64,000 nucleotides of DNA from Molanna angustata (GCA_963576475.1 OY754965.1:1061501-1125500), one strand, 5' to 3'. Positions 44,477-56,980 are shown, numbered from the stretch's first letter. Notes: a model not told the origin generated them from the letters alone. Program-made: numbers and translations.

Positions 44477-44946
44477 AAGGAAAATATTACATACGCCCTA
44501 TTTTTAAGGAAAATATTACATACGCCATATTTTTAAGGAAAATATTACATACGCCCTATTTTTAAGGAAAATATTACATACGCCCTATTTTTAAGGAAAA
44601 TATTACATACGCCCTATTTTTAAGGAAAATATTACATACGCCATATTTTTAAGGAAAATATTACATACGCCCTATTTTTAAGGAAAATATTACATACGCC
44701 CTATTTTTAAGGAAAATATTACATACGCCCTATTTTTAAGGAAAATATTACATACGCCCTATTTTTAAGGAAAATATTACATACGCCCTATTTTTAAGGA
44801 AAATATTACATACGCCCTATTTTTAAGGAAAATATTACATACGCCCTATTTTTAAGGAAAATATTACATACGCCCTATTTTTAAGGAAAATATTACATAC
44901 GCCCTATTTTTAAGGAAAATATTACATACGCCCTATTTTTAAGGAA
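44477..44946 (+). repeat. 29-bp minisatellite, about 16 units
   Basis: Unit ttacatacgccctattttta then aggaaaata. Units 2 and 6 carry an A (gccata) where others have C (gcccta). Otherwise the units look identical. Confidence 0.95.
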
Positions 44947-44999
44947 ATTTAACACATTTCATAATATTTAAGCAAGAATACTGAAATAATGGATTTAAA

Positions 45000-45150
45000 T
45001 TTATTTATTTATTTATTTATTTATTACATACACGGCCTCTTGGCCATTATAAAAATATGGTAAAAATAAAACAAAACTCGCATTAAACAAAAGAAAAACA
45101 ACACAATAATTCATAAAAATACAAAATCCTTCACACAATTCGAAATATGT
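45000..45150 (-). mobile_element. Probable LINE 3' end (minus strand)
   Basis: A (TTTA)n stretch followed by cacggcctcttggccattat looks like the tail and 3'UTR of a minus-strand LINE, comparable to 47863 onward. No coding part identified. Confidence 0.4.
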
Positions 45151-45544
45151 CCCACTCCGATTCGTCCAAATTTATCTGTCTGAATTATAGTAGGTATATG
45201 AGAAATGTCAAAAAGTTGACTGCATTTATACGGACCTCATTACGTCGAACCGCGCGGATGAAATCCTTTTACACAAGCGCCCGTTGGTTAATAGACATTT
45301 TCGTACTCTGAAACGAATCAGAATGGGACACAAATTTATGTCCACATACATCGACCTGACACTACAACTTACAGGTACCTACAGAGCTGGCGTCCCACCC
45401 ACACAGCACTACAGACACCGTGCGAGAAAGAGACACCAACATCCACTACACCGTCGTTACAATATTTGTAAGTTGCCAGGTCGATATCTAATAAAAACAT
45501 TTCTTCTTTTACAAATTTAAAATGATCATAATATAAATTCACAA
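45151..45544. other. Unassigned DNA
   Basis: A 78-codon His/Arg-rich frame (45284-45520) has no known domain. Confidence 0.3.
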
Positions 45545-45925
45545 TTACAACAAATAGTAAACACTTAACAATTCAATTAGAAATTTATACAAAAATAAAA
45601 AGTAAAAAACAAAATATAATATACACCAATTTATAAACAAAATTAATTGCAATAAATAATTAAATCAAATGACAATTAAATTACAGAATAAATAGCACTT
45701 TACAATTAAATTAAATAAGACAAAATTCCAATCATATAAAACATTTTTTTTACAAATTTAAAATAATAGTAATAGAATAAAAACATTTTACTAATCAGAT
45801 AAAAATATTTTTTTTATAAATTTATAATAATAATAGAATAAAAACACTATACTAATCAAATATACAACATTTTTTACAAATTTAAAATAATAATAATGGA
45901 ATAAAAGCATATCTAAAGTAATAAA
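45545..45925. repeat. Degenerate ~60-70-bp tandem repeat
   Basis: Units built on acaaatttaaaataataata and gaataaaaacatt recur about five times. The same unit appears at 51590-51710. Confidence 0.65.
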
Positions 45926-45940
45926 GCAATCAAAATGTTA

Positions 45941-45942
<2 letters not shown>

Positions 45943-46000
<58 letters not shown>

Positions 46001-46010
46001 TTGTGTTTGT
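45943..46010. repeat. (GT)n microsatellite
   Basis: GT dinucleotide run of nearly 70 bp with three substitutions; unlike the other GT tracts it is not inside a Helitron copy. Confidence 0.9.
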
Positions 46011-46849
46011 CTCACGCCTTCTGAAAAACCAAGAGCATCTAAAAATCTAATTTAAGTGCGAACATGTACCAGTATACCTGATGCAGTGTCACGCTAAAAA
46101 GAATGCGATAAAAATGTTGAATTTTAAAAATATTTAAATAATTATTTATTTCATACAAAATTTTCCAAGTCATATCTGTCAAAAAAGTGTACATTTTGCA
46201 CGCAAATATCTGTTAGTTTAAAAGTTAGAAGTAGGTATTTACACAAAAAAAATATATTTTGAAGTATAACTTAGCGTTTAAGTGAAAAACATGGTGAATA
46301 TTTGGTATAATTATAATGTTTAACTTATTTTTAAAGTAAGCCTTTTGTACATAAACGCCGCCATTTTAATATCTTTTCATACAATATTTCATTTTCCCAC
46401 CGAATGAATATGTTCTTGAAAATAATAAACCTTTGAAATAAATGTAATTATGAAATAATAAAATGAAACACAAGACATTACGGCAAGTTTTAAGACATAT
46501 ATTGTAAAAATGTGTTATTTATTAGTAAAGATATAGGCATAATAAAATTGCATAATTTGTAAATAATATTTGATTTTTCTGACAATTTTCATTTTTATGG
46601 CATCGAACAAACCAATGTAGGTACCTACATATTCAAAAAATGTATCCGAACCATTCGATATTACTTACGTGTTCGAATCGTTTCCATGGCTACAGAAAGA
46701 ATGTGATATTCAAATAAAATTTGTTAGGAATCGAATTTATTTAGAAGGTTGTTGTAGGTAGGTACCTACCTAATACCTACTATTTACTTACAAATCAACA
46801 ATAATATACCTATACTGATTTCCTATAGGAAAATTATTTTATTTATTTA
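46011..46849. other. AT-rich intergenic DNA
   Basis: No gene or repeat recognised apart from short ggtaggtacctacctaat-type palindromes near 46755. Confidence 0.4.
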
Positions 46850-47535
46850 TTTATCAACCGTTTGTCCGATTATAATGAAACTTTGGTGAATTGTCGAGCG
46901 TATGCCCAGGATGGTTTTTGGATTTAAACTTTTTTCTTATTCTTCTTCTTCTTCGTGTATTTGGTCGTTTTACCTATGAAGGGGGAGTATCCTGGGAAAA
47001 GAAGGTCCGACTGTCCCTCCATCTCTTCACAGGTCTTCCAGGACGGGTTCTGCATATAAACTTTTTTCTTCTTTTTCTTCAACGTGTACTTGGTCATCTT
47101 ACCTATGAAGATGAACTATCCTGGGAGATGAAGGTCCAATTTTCCTTCCATCTCTTCGCAGGTTTCTGGATTTAAACTTTTTTCTTCTTCTTCTTCATCG
47201 TCTACTTGGTCATTTTACCTTTGAAGGTGGACTAACCTGGGAGAAGAATGTCCAATTTTCCTTCCATCTCTTCGCAGGTATCTGGATTTAAACTTATTTC
47301 TTCTTCTTCTTCTTCATCGTGTATTTTTGGTCATTTTACCTATGAAGTTGGAGAATCCTGGGAGAAGAAGGTCCAACTGTCCTTCCATCTCTTCGCAGGT
47401 ATCTGGGTTTAAACTTTTTTCTTCTTCTTCGTGTATTTAGTCATTTTACCTATTAAGTAGAGCATCCTGGGAAAAGAAGGTTCTTTCATCTCTTCGCGGT
47501 TCTTCCAGGATGGTTTCTGGATTTAAACTTTTCTT
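46850..47535 (-). repeat. Repeat family C, ~120-140-bp array, about 5 units (inverted)
   Basis: Each unit runs tggatttaaacttttttctt, (cttctt)n, tggtcattttacctatgaag, atcctgggagaagaaggtcc and ttccatctcttcgcaggt. Its first part (tttgtccgattataatgaaa, ctttggtgaattgtcgag) is the reverse of the family 3' end at 24980-25040. Confidence 0.8.
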
Positions 47536-47539
47536 AACC

Positions 47540-47710
47540 GACTGATGGGACGGGATGTAATGAAGGGAAGGGAGGCACTAAAGGGCCTGAAGGGACGGGA
47601 GGTATAAAACTACCTGAAGGGACGGAAGGTACTGAAGGGCCTGATGGGAAGGGACGTAATGAGGGATTAAAGGGACGGGAGGTACTGAAGGGCCTGAAGC
47701 GGCGGGTCCT
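47540..47710 (-). repeat. Repeat family C, degenerate 18-20-bp array (inverted)
   Basis: Units such as gaagggacgggaggtactga are the reverse complement of the 18-bp unit at 24505. Order relative to the larger unit mirrors the 24.5-kb locus. Confidence 0.75.
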
Positions 47711-47862
47711 GGTGTCTAATTCTTTTTCTTCTTAATTTTATGTAGACCTTTAGGGCAGTTTTTATACAAACTATTTCCTATTGTCTAATTCATCTTCTTC
47801 TTCTTTTATGTATACATTTGGGTCATTTTTTTTATAAAAATTATTTCCTTTAGTCTAATTAT

Positions 47863-48820
47863 TATTTATTTATTTATTTATTTATTTAAACACTTTATTG
47901 TACATTACTTAATAGCTAGTACAAATGGCGGACTTATTGCCTAATGGCAATTTCTTCCAGACAACCATCTGTGACAGTTATGAGATAAAATGGTACATGT
48001 ACAAAAAAGAAAATATATATAAAACCATAAACATATTACATTTAAACACAATAAAGTAAGAAGAATATAAATATGTATATCAATGAAAATTAAACAAATC
48101 ATAGATAAGACCTGTTACAACACTATGGGAGGGAAGGGAAAAAAGGAGAGGAGATAAGACTAACTACAAGAATAGGGAAATAAATGGGAAGTATGAAGGT
48201 TAAGAAATGGAAAGTATGAGCGCGCGTTTTAATCTAGTTTTGAAGGTACCTAACGTTGGTGCAGTTCTAATGTCAAGGGCCAAGTTGTTCCATAACCGGG
48301 CAGCATGGACAGTAAATGATGATGAATAGAAAGCCGTGGCATGTGATGGGATGGCGAGGGTTCTCTCTTCTCTAGATCGAAGCGGGAGTCCATGAGAGGC
48401 CAGAGGTTGAAATCTTTCGGTAAGATATGATGGAGCATTAGGGTTGTTCAAAATGTTAAACAGAAGACAAAGAGTGTGTTGATCTCGGCGCAGACGGATA
48501 GGAAGCCATTTGAGTTCCTTGCGAAAAAATGAAATGTGATCGTATTTGCGAAGATTATATATGAAACGTATGCAGACGTTTTGTAATCGATCTAATTTGT
48601 TTAGAAGTTCCTGAGTAAGATCCAAATAGCAAATATCTGCATAATCGAGAATGGGGAGAAGGAGAGTTTGTGCGAGCTTTATTTTGATGTTGGTTGGAAG
48701 AAATTTTTGAAGTTTTTTGATAGAATGAATACTATAGAAAAGTTTTCTGCTGACTTCACTGACTTGTTCAGTCCAGGAAAGATGTTGATTGAAGAGAACT
48801 CCTAGATTTTTCACTGTTTA
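47863..48820 (-). pseudogene. 5'-truncated CR1/Jockey-type LINE (minus strand)
   Basis: An intact 204-codon minus-strand frame (48814-48200) covers the region after the RT core: MKNLGVLFNQHLSWTEQV (the LGV..D..L.W..H block), SRKLFYSIHSIKKLQKFLP, LLPILDYADICYLD, LDRLQNVCIRFIYNLRKYDH, then LCLLFNILNN and a C-terminal AARLWNNLALDIR. The 3'UTR of ~340 bp ends in (AAAT)n at 47863-47885. About five bases (taatt) may be duplicated at the borders. EN and the catalytic RT core are absent. Confidence 0.85.
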
Positions 48821-48894
48821 ATTCACTTCTTCATTTAAGTACGTAGACTTTTGGGAGAGTTTTAATACAAACTATTTCCAATAGTCTTATTCAT

Positions 48895-50521
48895 ACAGAT
48901 TTTCAATTATCTCAATAGGGACGAAGTTGGAATATTTATTGTAGGAGAACCGGGAAATCACCTTATAAGTCTGGCGCAATTCAGGGGTGACTTCTATGCG
49001 AAAAATGCATTGTCACCCCAGATATAAGAATTGTAGCTTTCATTATTTACAAAAAACCAATTCTCTCAATAGAAGGCGTTCCAACAAAATAAATAAAAAT
49101 AATAAGATTGTTGTTCATAATTTCACCCATAGATGGCAATAGTAAAAATTCCTTATTTTCAAGCGAAAAGAATTTCAGTATTACAATATATAGAACTTTC
49201 AAAATTGAATTGATAGGGATCTCATTAAAAGGCATAATTGGTGAACGTTGCGCAAGCGCATAAAGTGATCACGTAAACCAGCCGATGACAGGTCGTAAGC
49301 CCTGTAGGTGCCTTGATTTCCCGGTTCTCCTACAATAAATATTCCAACTTCGTCCCTATTGAGATAATTGAAAATCTGTTAAAAAATATCTTTGACTCCC
49401 GACAGGGAAAAAAATCCAATGTTTGCACATATGCAATAATAAAAATATTCGATTACTTACACATTGGTACAAGTAGGTAAATAAGACAAAAATGACCTTA
49501 TAAGTCTGGCGCAATTCAGGGGTGACTTCTATGCGAAAAATGCATTGTCACCCCAGATATAAGAATTGTAGCTTTCATTATTTACAAAAAACCAATTCTC
49601 TCAATAGAAGGCGTTCCAACAAAATAAATAAAAATAATAAGATTGTTGTTCATAATTTCACCCATAGATGGCAATAGTAAAAATTCCTTATTTTCAAGCG
49701 AAAAGAATTTCAGTATTACAATATATAGAACTTTCAAAATTGAATTGATAGGGATCTCATTAAAAGGCATAATTGGTGAACGTTGCGCAAGCGCATAAAG
49801 TGATCACGTAAACCAGCCGATGACAGGTCGTAAGCCCTGTAGGTGCCTTGATTTCCCGGTTCTCCTACAATAAATATTCCAACTTCGTCCCTATTGAGAT
49901 AATTGAAAATCTGTTAAAAAATATCTTTGACTCCCGACAGGGAAAAAAATCCAATGTTTGCACATATGCAATAATAAAAATATTCGATTACTTACACATT
50001 GGTACAAGTAGGTAAATAAGACAAAAATGACCTTATAAGTCTGGCGCAATTCAGGGGTGACTTCTATGCGAAAAATGCATTGTCACCCCAGATATAAGAA
50101 TTGTAGCTTTCATTATTTACAAAAAACCAATTCTCTCAATAGAAGGCGTTCCAACAAAATAAATAAAAATAATAAGATTGTTGTTCATAATTTCACCCAT
50201 AGATGGCAATAGTAAAAATTCCTTATTTTCAAGCGAAAAGAATTTCAGTATTACAATATATAGAACTTTCAAAATTGAATTGATAGGGATCTCATTAAAA
50301 GGCATAATTGGTGAACGTTGCGCAAGCGCATAAAGTGATCACGTAAACCAGCCGATGACAGGTCGTAAGCCCTGTAGGTGCCTTGATTTCCCGGTTCTCC
50401 TACAATAAATATTCCAACTTCGTCCCTATTGAGATAATTGAAAATCTGTTAAAAAATATCTTTGACTCCCGACAGGGAAAAAAATCCAATGTTTGCACAT
50501 ATGCAATAATAAAAATATTCG
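48895..50521 (+). mobile_element. Trimeric B element with 12-bp target duplication
   Basis: Flanked by agtcttattcat at 48883-48894 and 50522-50533. It starts with a 66-bp arm (48895-48960) that is the perfect reverse complement of 49314-49379. It then contains a 535-bp unit repeated 2.9 times (48961-49495, 49496-50030, 50031-50521), with no difference seen between copies. Only the first unit has a left arm; each unit ends with a right arm, a gactcccgacaggg tail and a linker (attacttacacattggtac). A 62-codon minus-strand frame per unit is non-coding. Confidence 0.85.
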
Positions 50522-50849
50522 AGTCTTATTCATTTTCTTTTATGTAGACCTTTTGGTCAGTATTTATACAAACTATTTCCAATAGTCTAAATATTCTTCT
50601 TCTTCTTTTTTGTAGACCTTTGGGTGAGCTTTTATACAATATATTTCCAATAGTCTAATTCTTCTATTAGGTATATGTATTTTTACTTATTTTATGTAGA
50701 CCATTGGAATAGTTTTTTATACAAACTATTTCTTATAGTCTTATACTTATTTTTCTCTTTTTTATTTAGTCTTTTGGGTTAGTTTTAAGTCTAATAGTCT
50801 ATTGTGCAGAAATATTATTAACGATATGCACACTTGATGAAAATACATA

Positions 50850-51500
50850 TGAAATGAATGGGATATGGGATGTGACGATATAACCTGCACTAGAATCTTT
50901 TCAATACTTTTGTTTAATTAAATTTAAACCATTTATATCATCCTATTTTGAATAATTTTCAACACCTAATATTTAAAGAATGGGGGTTGTGGCCATTACT
51001 GAACTCTTCACAACATTTATATTCAAATTAAAAACTATTTACTATAGTTCAAGTCTTCTTCTTCTTCGTTAATGAAGACTTTCAGTCAAATTGATCAAAA
51101 ATATAATGCACACTTGATGAAAAAATATAAAAACGAATGGGATGTGACCAATACTAGATCTTTTCAGTACCTACGTTTGTTTAATCAAATTTTAACCACA
51201 TCCCAACATCCAAAATTACTAAATTTTCTATAGGTACACATTACAATTTGTTTTCGATGATAATATTTAAAAATGGGGGTTGTGGCCAAACCAATCTCTT
51301 TACAACGTTGATAAACAGTCATATTTAAAACCATTACGCATAGTCCATGCGAGCAGAAATTGTATAAATATTATACTTCATTCACACTTTATAGCAATAT
51401 ATAAAAAAGAATGGGTTGTGGCCATCACTTGAACATTTTACAATACTTAAACTCAATCAAATTTCAAACCACTTTTCATAGTCTGATATTGCAAAATAAT
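50850..51500 (+). repeat. Degenerate ~100-150-bp repeats
   Basis: Blocks of gggttgtggcca, cttttcaatactt, tcaaatttaaaccat and atagtc recur about five times (near 50866, 50985, 51135, 51275, 51405) with much divergence. Confidence 0.55.
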
Positions 51501-51714
51501 TGGGTGACAATATTATAAAAACGATTGCTTTTTCTTTCACAATTTTACATTCTTGGCCAACGGCGGGACATAAAAGCTAGTTACCAATAAAATAAAACAT
51601 TTTTTACAAATTTAAAATAATAATAATGGAATAAAAGCATATTACCAATAAAATAAAACATTTTTTTTTTCAAATTTATAATAATAATAGAATAAAAACA
51701 TTAAACATTTGCTT

Positions 51715-51850
51715 CTAAGGCAATTAATAGGTACTAAATCAAATACTTATTTTACATACACCAAATAATAAATTGCCGCATTCTGGAGACTTATGATGTT
51801 TATCGTCTCTCAGATCCAGACTGAATCGAGAATAGAACCCGGAAACTTTT
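51715..51850 (-). mobile_element. SINE fragment, same family as 21249-21475
   Basis: Minus strand: gggttctattctcg (B box), gagagacgataaacatcata, agtctccagaatgcggcaat, catttagtacctattaatt-like end. Confidence 0.65.
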
Positions 51851-53160
51851 GCTCAGGACTCAAATAACTTATAAAAAATATTATTTTTAATTTCACACTC
51901 AAATGTTCATAAATTTAATCAGTAAAATAAATATATAACAATTCTGTAAAGTACAATACTTTATTCAAGCGAAGAATTCGAGACGAGTGTAGTACCTAAA
52001 CAGTATAGGATTTAGTGCGTACCCCTGGACCCCTCCATTTTTATTTGGTGGTTTCTATTTACACCGATTATGTTTATTGATAGCCAACACGGGTCGAATC
52101 CACACAAGGGCTTGATTTATATAAAAACGTTAAGAAAGATATATATGCATGTCTGTATGCAGATACATATGTACATATATTTGTTGGTCCTATATGCCTG
52201 AATATATTTATTATTCTTACATCTCTGATATATTTATATTGCAAACTGTATTTGGACAGTCAAAAAACGACAATTTTCATATGTCCAAATAGATTTTTTT
52301 TTACAAAGACTTTTCTAAATACCACTTGATGAGTTTGAATAAATTACTCTTGTGATTCCGGCTTTTGATTCCCTGAGCACACATTTAATATTTATCTTTT
52401 TTGTCTAGACATTTAACCTTTTTTCTTAATTTTAAATTTATGAGGAAACCCTCAGGCAAGTAATCACGTCAACTAAGATCTAGAAATATATGCAAGAGTA
52501 AATAAAAGTATATTGAAAGTAAAATTAGGATTTATAAAACATGTGATCTTGCATGTAACATATGAAAATCTCGTGTCATGATGTTTGTACACGCTAATCT
52601 CCGAAACCACCAAACTAATTTAAATGAAATTTTCTCAAAATGTATGATTGGTTTCGGATTGAAAGAGAGGATATTTTTGGACCCGATAGGTGACGTTGTT
52701 ATCGGTATATATCTTTCAATAGATGGCGGTGTGATCAATTGTATTCGACACTCAAATACACAAAAAAATGATAAAATACATCAAATGCGGTCTATATAGA
52801 ACGCGGTCTGTGACAGAACAACTTCTGCCTGGGCCCACTGGTTTTTAGAGGAACCGAGAAATCAGACTTACGATCTGTCATCTAATGGTTTACGTGATCA
52901 CTTTAAGCTTTTGCACAATGTTCACCAATTATCATATAAATTTTGCGTGATAACTTTTCACAGTTTGGATCGTGGCTTTCATTGTATATCGAACAATTTG
53001 TCACAAGATGGTAATAGATAAATAAAAATATTTGATTTAAATAATATCAATATTTTATTGTAAGTAACTAAAAAACTACAAGGCTTATGAAGTCGGTTTT
53101 TACTTCAATCAAAAGAGTATGTGAAAATCTACCGGCTGAGTTGTTTATTATTATGATATT
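51851..53160. other. Unassigned DNA with dispersed-repeat pieces
   Basis: At about 52578-52790, tgtacacgctaatctccgaa, followed by accaccaaactaattt-type sequence, resembles a dispersed repeat common in lepidopteran genomes (from memory). At 52848-52960 a diverged minus-orientation piece of repeat B appears (ggaaccgagaaatcagac, tggtttacgtgatcacttta). No gene. Confidence 0.45.
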
Positions 53161-53164
53161 TTAA

Positions 53165-54750
53165 TTAGTCGGTGTACATGGAAGTTTTCTTGAGTGGATT
53201 AAAAGCTATATTTTGAGAAGAATGTTGGCAGTAAGAATAAATAACACCCAATCTAAAATTATCATAGCAACAAGTGGAGTGCCGCAAGGATCTCACTTGG
53301 GGCCAATTCTGTTTGTATTGTTTATTAATGATATTTTGAAAATCTTTACAGACATTAATTTTATTCTATTTGCGGATGATATGAAGCTTTACAAAACTAT
53401 TTAAAATTTATATGACTGTTATGTTTTACAACTCAATCTTGATAGATTATTTAAATGGTGTACAGAAAGTAAACTGCATTTAAATATTTCCAAGTGTAAA
53501 TTGGTGCAATTCTACAGGATCCCCTATTATCTTTGAATATAGGATTGATAACGTCAAACTTAATTCTGTATCAGAAATCAAATATATAGGGGTGAATTTT
53601 GATACAATACTTACCTTTGTCAATCATATAACCAACATCAGTAATAGAGCAATGAAACTATTAGGTTTCGTTTTTCGTTTTCGAGTTGGTAAGGATTTTA
53701 ATAATATTCATATTTTAAAGATACTGTTTACATCACTTGTTCGTTCTCAGGTTGAATATAACACAACAATTTGGTCGCCGTATTTCAATTCTCATTCATA
53801 ATACTGTAGAAAAAATTCAACATAAATTTCTAAGATATATCAATTACAGACTTAACATACCAATAGAAAATTTGAATTATTATTATTTACTTAAAGAAAC
53901 AAATTTATTAGAGCTTTCTGAGAGAAGATTATTATTTGATTTACTATGTTTATTTAAAATTATTAATAATCAGTTAGACTGTCCAGAAATACTATTCTTA
54001 ATAAATTTCAATATACCAAATAGAAAAACTAGAAATCATATTCCATTCTTTTGTAAAAATACTACAAATTAAGCACACTATTATACACCAATGCATCGAA
54101 TTCAGAACTTGGGAAATATATATGCACGGTCATTTGATTTTTTTAACACTTCCTTTCATAAATTTATCAATATTTTATAAAAACAGTCAATCGCTGCTAA
54201 CAGTGTAATATGTTTTTTTTTTGTCATTTATTTTGTTTTTATTTTCATAAGTATGTAACCATATGTTTGTTTTTATTTTAACCATATGTTTTTTTGCAAA
54301 CTGAAAGCGCCCTTGAGGTGACCACGGTTGTCACTAAACGGCGCTTTATAAATTGTCCTTCTTATTATTATTATATTATTTATAGTTCTTTTATTTTTTT
54401 ACATTATTATTATTTTTTATATCAACTTTTGTTGTTTTATTATATAGTTTTTAGTTTTTTTTATGATAAATATTAATTTTTTTCTTTTTTTAAGTGTGTA
54501 TATTATTTGTGTATATTTTAATGATTTTTATGTTTCAATATGTATACCTGAGTACCTATATCTTTTATTTAAATTGTAATTTTTTTCCACTTAATATTAT
54601 TTTTTACATTCACTGTTTTTGTAATAGTACCTTTTTTCTTTTTAAATGTGTTTATGATCGGTTTATATTTTCTTTTGTAATTCAATGTGTGTACTTAATT
54701 GTTGTTCATGTGTGTAAAAGGCAATTTGCTGTAAATAAAATAAAATAAAA
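53165..54750 (+). pseudogene. Decayed Jockey-type LINE (RT to 3' end)
   Basis: RT pieces read in order across shifting frames: GVHGSFLEWIKSYIL, AVRINNTQSKIIIATSGVPQ, GSHLGPILFVLFINDIL and FILFADDMKLYK with the catalytic DD. A stop follows at 53402, then LDRLFKWCTESKLHLNISKC, a frameshift, EIKYIGVNFD...LLGFVFRFR and SLVRSQVEYNTTIWSPYFN. Another frameshift precedes VEKIQHKFLRYINYRL and RRLLFDLLCLFKIINNQLD, ending near 54072. A ~680-bp AT-rich 3'UTR closes with (TAAAA)n at 54735-54750. At least one stop and two frameshifts make it inactive. Confidence 0.85.
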
Positions 54751-54931
54751 TATTGGAAGCCAATTTTCCCACTATTCAAAATGCATATTACGAAAATATT
54801 TATAACGATTCCCATTTTTATTATTATTTTATTAAATTCCTTTTTGTGAATCTAATCCATTCAGGGACTCACATAAACACACACAAAAAGTTTCATCAAA
54901 ATCTCTTCAGTGACATATACACGTACGGAAG

Positions 54932-54933
<2 letters not shown>

Positions 54934-54970
<37 letters not shown>
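54934..54970. repeat. (TA)n microsatellite
   Basis: Uninterrupted TA run of about 36 bp. Confidence 0.95.
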
Positions 54971-54973
<3 letters not shown>

Positions 54974-55560
54974 ATAAAAAAATAAAATAAAGGTGAACAG
55001 GTATACCTTAACGTGTACGGCCAGCATTAGTTTCCATGTGTGCTATATCGCCACAATAATTAAAACAAGTATGCAAAAAATATAATTCTCTGTATCGAAT
55101 ACATTTCAACAATTTACTTCATTTATCAAAACCTCCATGAAACAGTAAAATGAAATCGGCCCGACCCTCCGACATTAATATATTTCCTCACAACAGCCCC
55201 AAGTATCTACATATACATACATATTATATAAACCCAAGTATCACAAAACGGAAGGTAAAATTTCATAAACGCTAACTCGGATTTTTTCATGAATATTTCA
55301 GCATCTTCTAAAAACAGTATCGGGGCAATCCACGGAAGACTGAACTCAAAAATTATACAAACATATTTAAAGATATTTAAAAGAACAATATTAACATAGT
55401 TAAATTTTCACTAGAATTTGCGAAGTTGTATAGTTTCTTCATTTGCTTGGAATTTAAAAAGTTTAAAAATTCGAATTTTTACATCCATATAAACGAGTGC
55501 ATGCACTCTGGTAAAGGACAACATTACGGTTTTTTTGTATTTTGATTGTGACAAATCATA
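54971..55560. other. AT-rich intergenic DNA
   Basis: Nothing recognised. Confidence 0.4.
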
Positions 55561-56645
55561 TTTATTCATAATAACAAGTGGTCAAACTAATTTATCATAA
55601 TAACAAGTGGTCAAACTAATTTATCATAATAACAAGTGGTCAAACTAATTTATCATAATAACAAGTGGTCAAACTAATTTATCATAATAACAAGTGGTCA
55701 AACTAATTTATCATAATAACAAGTGGTCAAACTAATTTATCATAATAACAAGTGGTCAAACTAATTTATCATAATAACAAGTGGTCAAACTAATTTATCA
55801 TAATAACAAGTGGTCAAACTAATTTATCATAATAACTAGTGGTCAAACTAATTTATCATAATAACAAGTGGTCAAACTAATTTATCATAATAACAAGTGG
55901 TCAAACTAATTTATCATAATAACAAGTGGTCAAACTAATTTATCATAATAACAAGTGGTCAAACTAATTTATCATAATAACAAGTGGTCAAACTAATTTA
56001 TCATAATAACAAGTGGTCAAACTAATTTATCATAATAACAAGTGGTCAAACTAATTTATCATAATAACAAGTGGTCAAACTAATTTATCATAATAACAAG
56101 TGGTCAAACTAATTTATCATAATAACAAGTGGTCAAACTAATTTATCATAATAACAAGTGGTCAAACTAATTTATCATAATAACAAGTGGTCAAACTAAT
56201 TTATCATAATAACAAGTGGTCAAACTAATTTATCATAATAACAAGTGGTCAAACTAATTTATCATAATAACAAGTGGTCAAACTAATTTATCATAATAAC
56301 AAGTGGTCAAACTAATTTATCATAATAACAAGTGGTCAAACTAATTTATCATAATAACTAGTGGTCAAACTAATTTATCATAATAACAAGTGGTCAAACT
56401 AATTTATCATAATAACAAGTGGTCAAACTAATTTATCATAATAACAAGTGGTCAAACTAATTTATCATAATAACAAGTGGTCAAACTAATTTATCATAAT
56501 AACAAGTGGTCAAACTAATTTATCATAATAACAAGTGGTCAAACTAATTTATCATAATAACAAGTGGTCAAACTAATTTATCATAATAACAAGTGGTCAA
56601 ACTAATTTATCATAATAACAAGTGGTCAAACTAATTTATCAAGTG
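55561..56645 (+). repeat. 29-bp minisatellite, about 37 units
   Basis: Unit tttatcataataacaagtgg then tcaaactaa. Only two variant units are visible (aactagtgg at 55836 and 56358), exactly 18 units apart. There are no spacers, so it is not CRISPR-like. Confidence 0.97.
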
Positions 56646-56689
56646 GAAAAAAGTTAAATAATTGTTTTTACTTATTTTGAGTAATAATA

Positions 56690-56975
56690 TTTTGTTATAA
56701 TAACAATGTTTTTACTCCTCACAGTCCTCACTACCCCAAGCGAATATAGTGGGAAGTTATGAGTTTGCAATATTCAAGGTTATTTTTTAATTACAGATAT
56801 CATGCTGAGATTGTACTCTGAAAGTTTCATCACAATGTACCTGTGTGTGTTGTGTATATACTATATTCTATGTACGACGTGTTTATTCTACTTTATCGAT
56901 AATAGACAAAATAACTCGTTCGACTCTTTTTAAATTTTGCGAATTTGTATATCTAATGCTCGAATTAGATTTCAG
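56690..56975 (-). repeat. Dispersed repeat D, copy D3 (inverted)
   Basis: Reverse-orientation copy with tttactcctcacagtcctca, ctctgaaagtttcatcacaa, tatgtacgacgtgtttattc and aactcgttcgactc. The 29-bp array adjoins its 3' side (in D orientation), as in D2. Confidence 0.7.
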
Positions 56976-56980
56976 TAGTT

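Larger units (their letters stand above)
47715..50820 (+). repeat. Degenerate ~70-90-bp tandem array split by two insertions
   Basis: Units with ttttatgtagacctttggg, ttttatacaaactatttcc and aatagtctaattcttcttc recur at about 47735, 47805, 48838, 50537, 50605, 50690 and 50755. A LINE (47863-48820) and a trimeric B element (48895-50521) lie inside. Confidence 0.75.

Noticed and set aside
49047..50305. Three identical 62-codon minus-strand frames (also 6511-6729)
   Set aside because: They are parts of non-coding repeat B; the diverged copy at 31600-32116 has stops in the same frame.
54294..54971. Three short T-rich frames
   Set aside because: AT-rich 3'UTR of the decayed LINE and a TA microsatellite.
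55561..56645. CRISPR-like array of regularly spaced repeats
   Set aside because: Units are directly contiguous with no unique spacers, and the genome is eukaryotic; same for 44477-44946 and 23066-23760.
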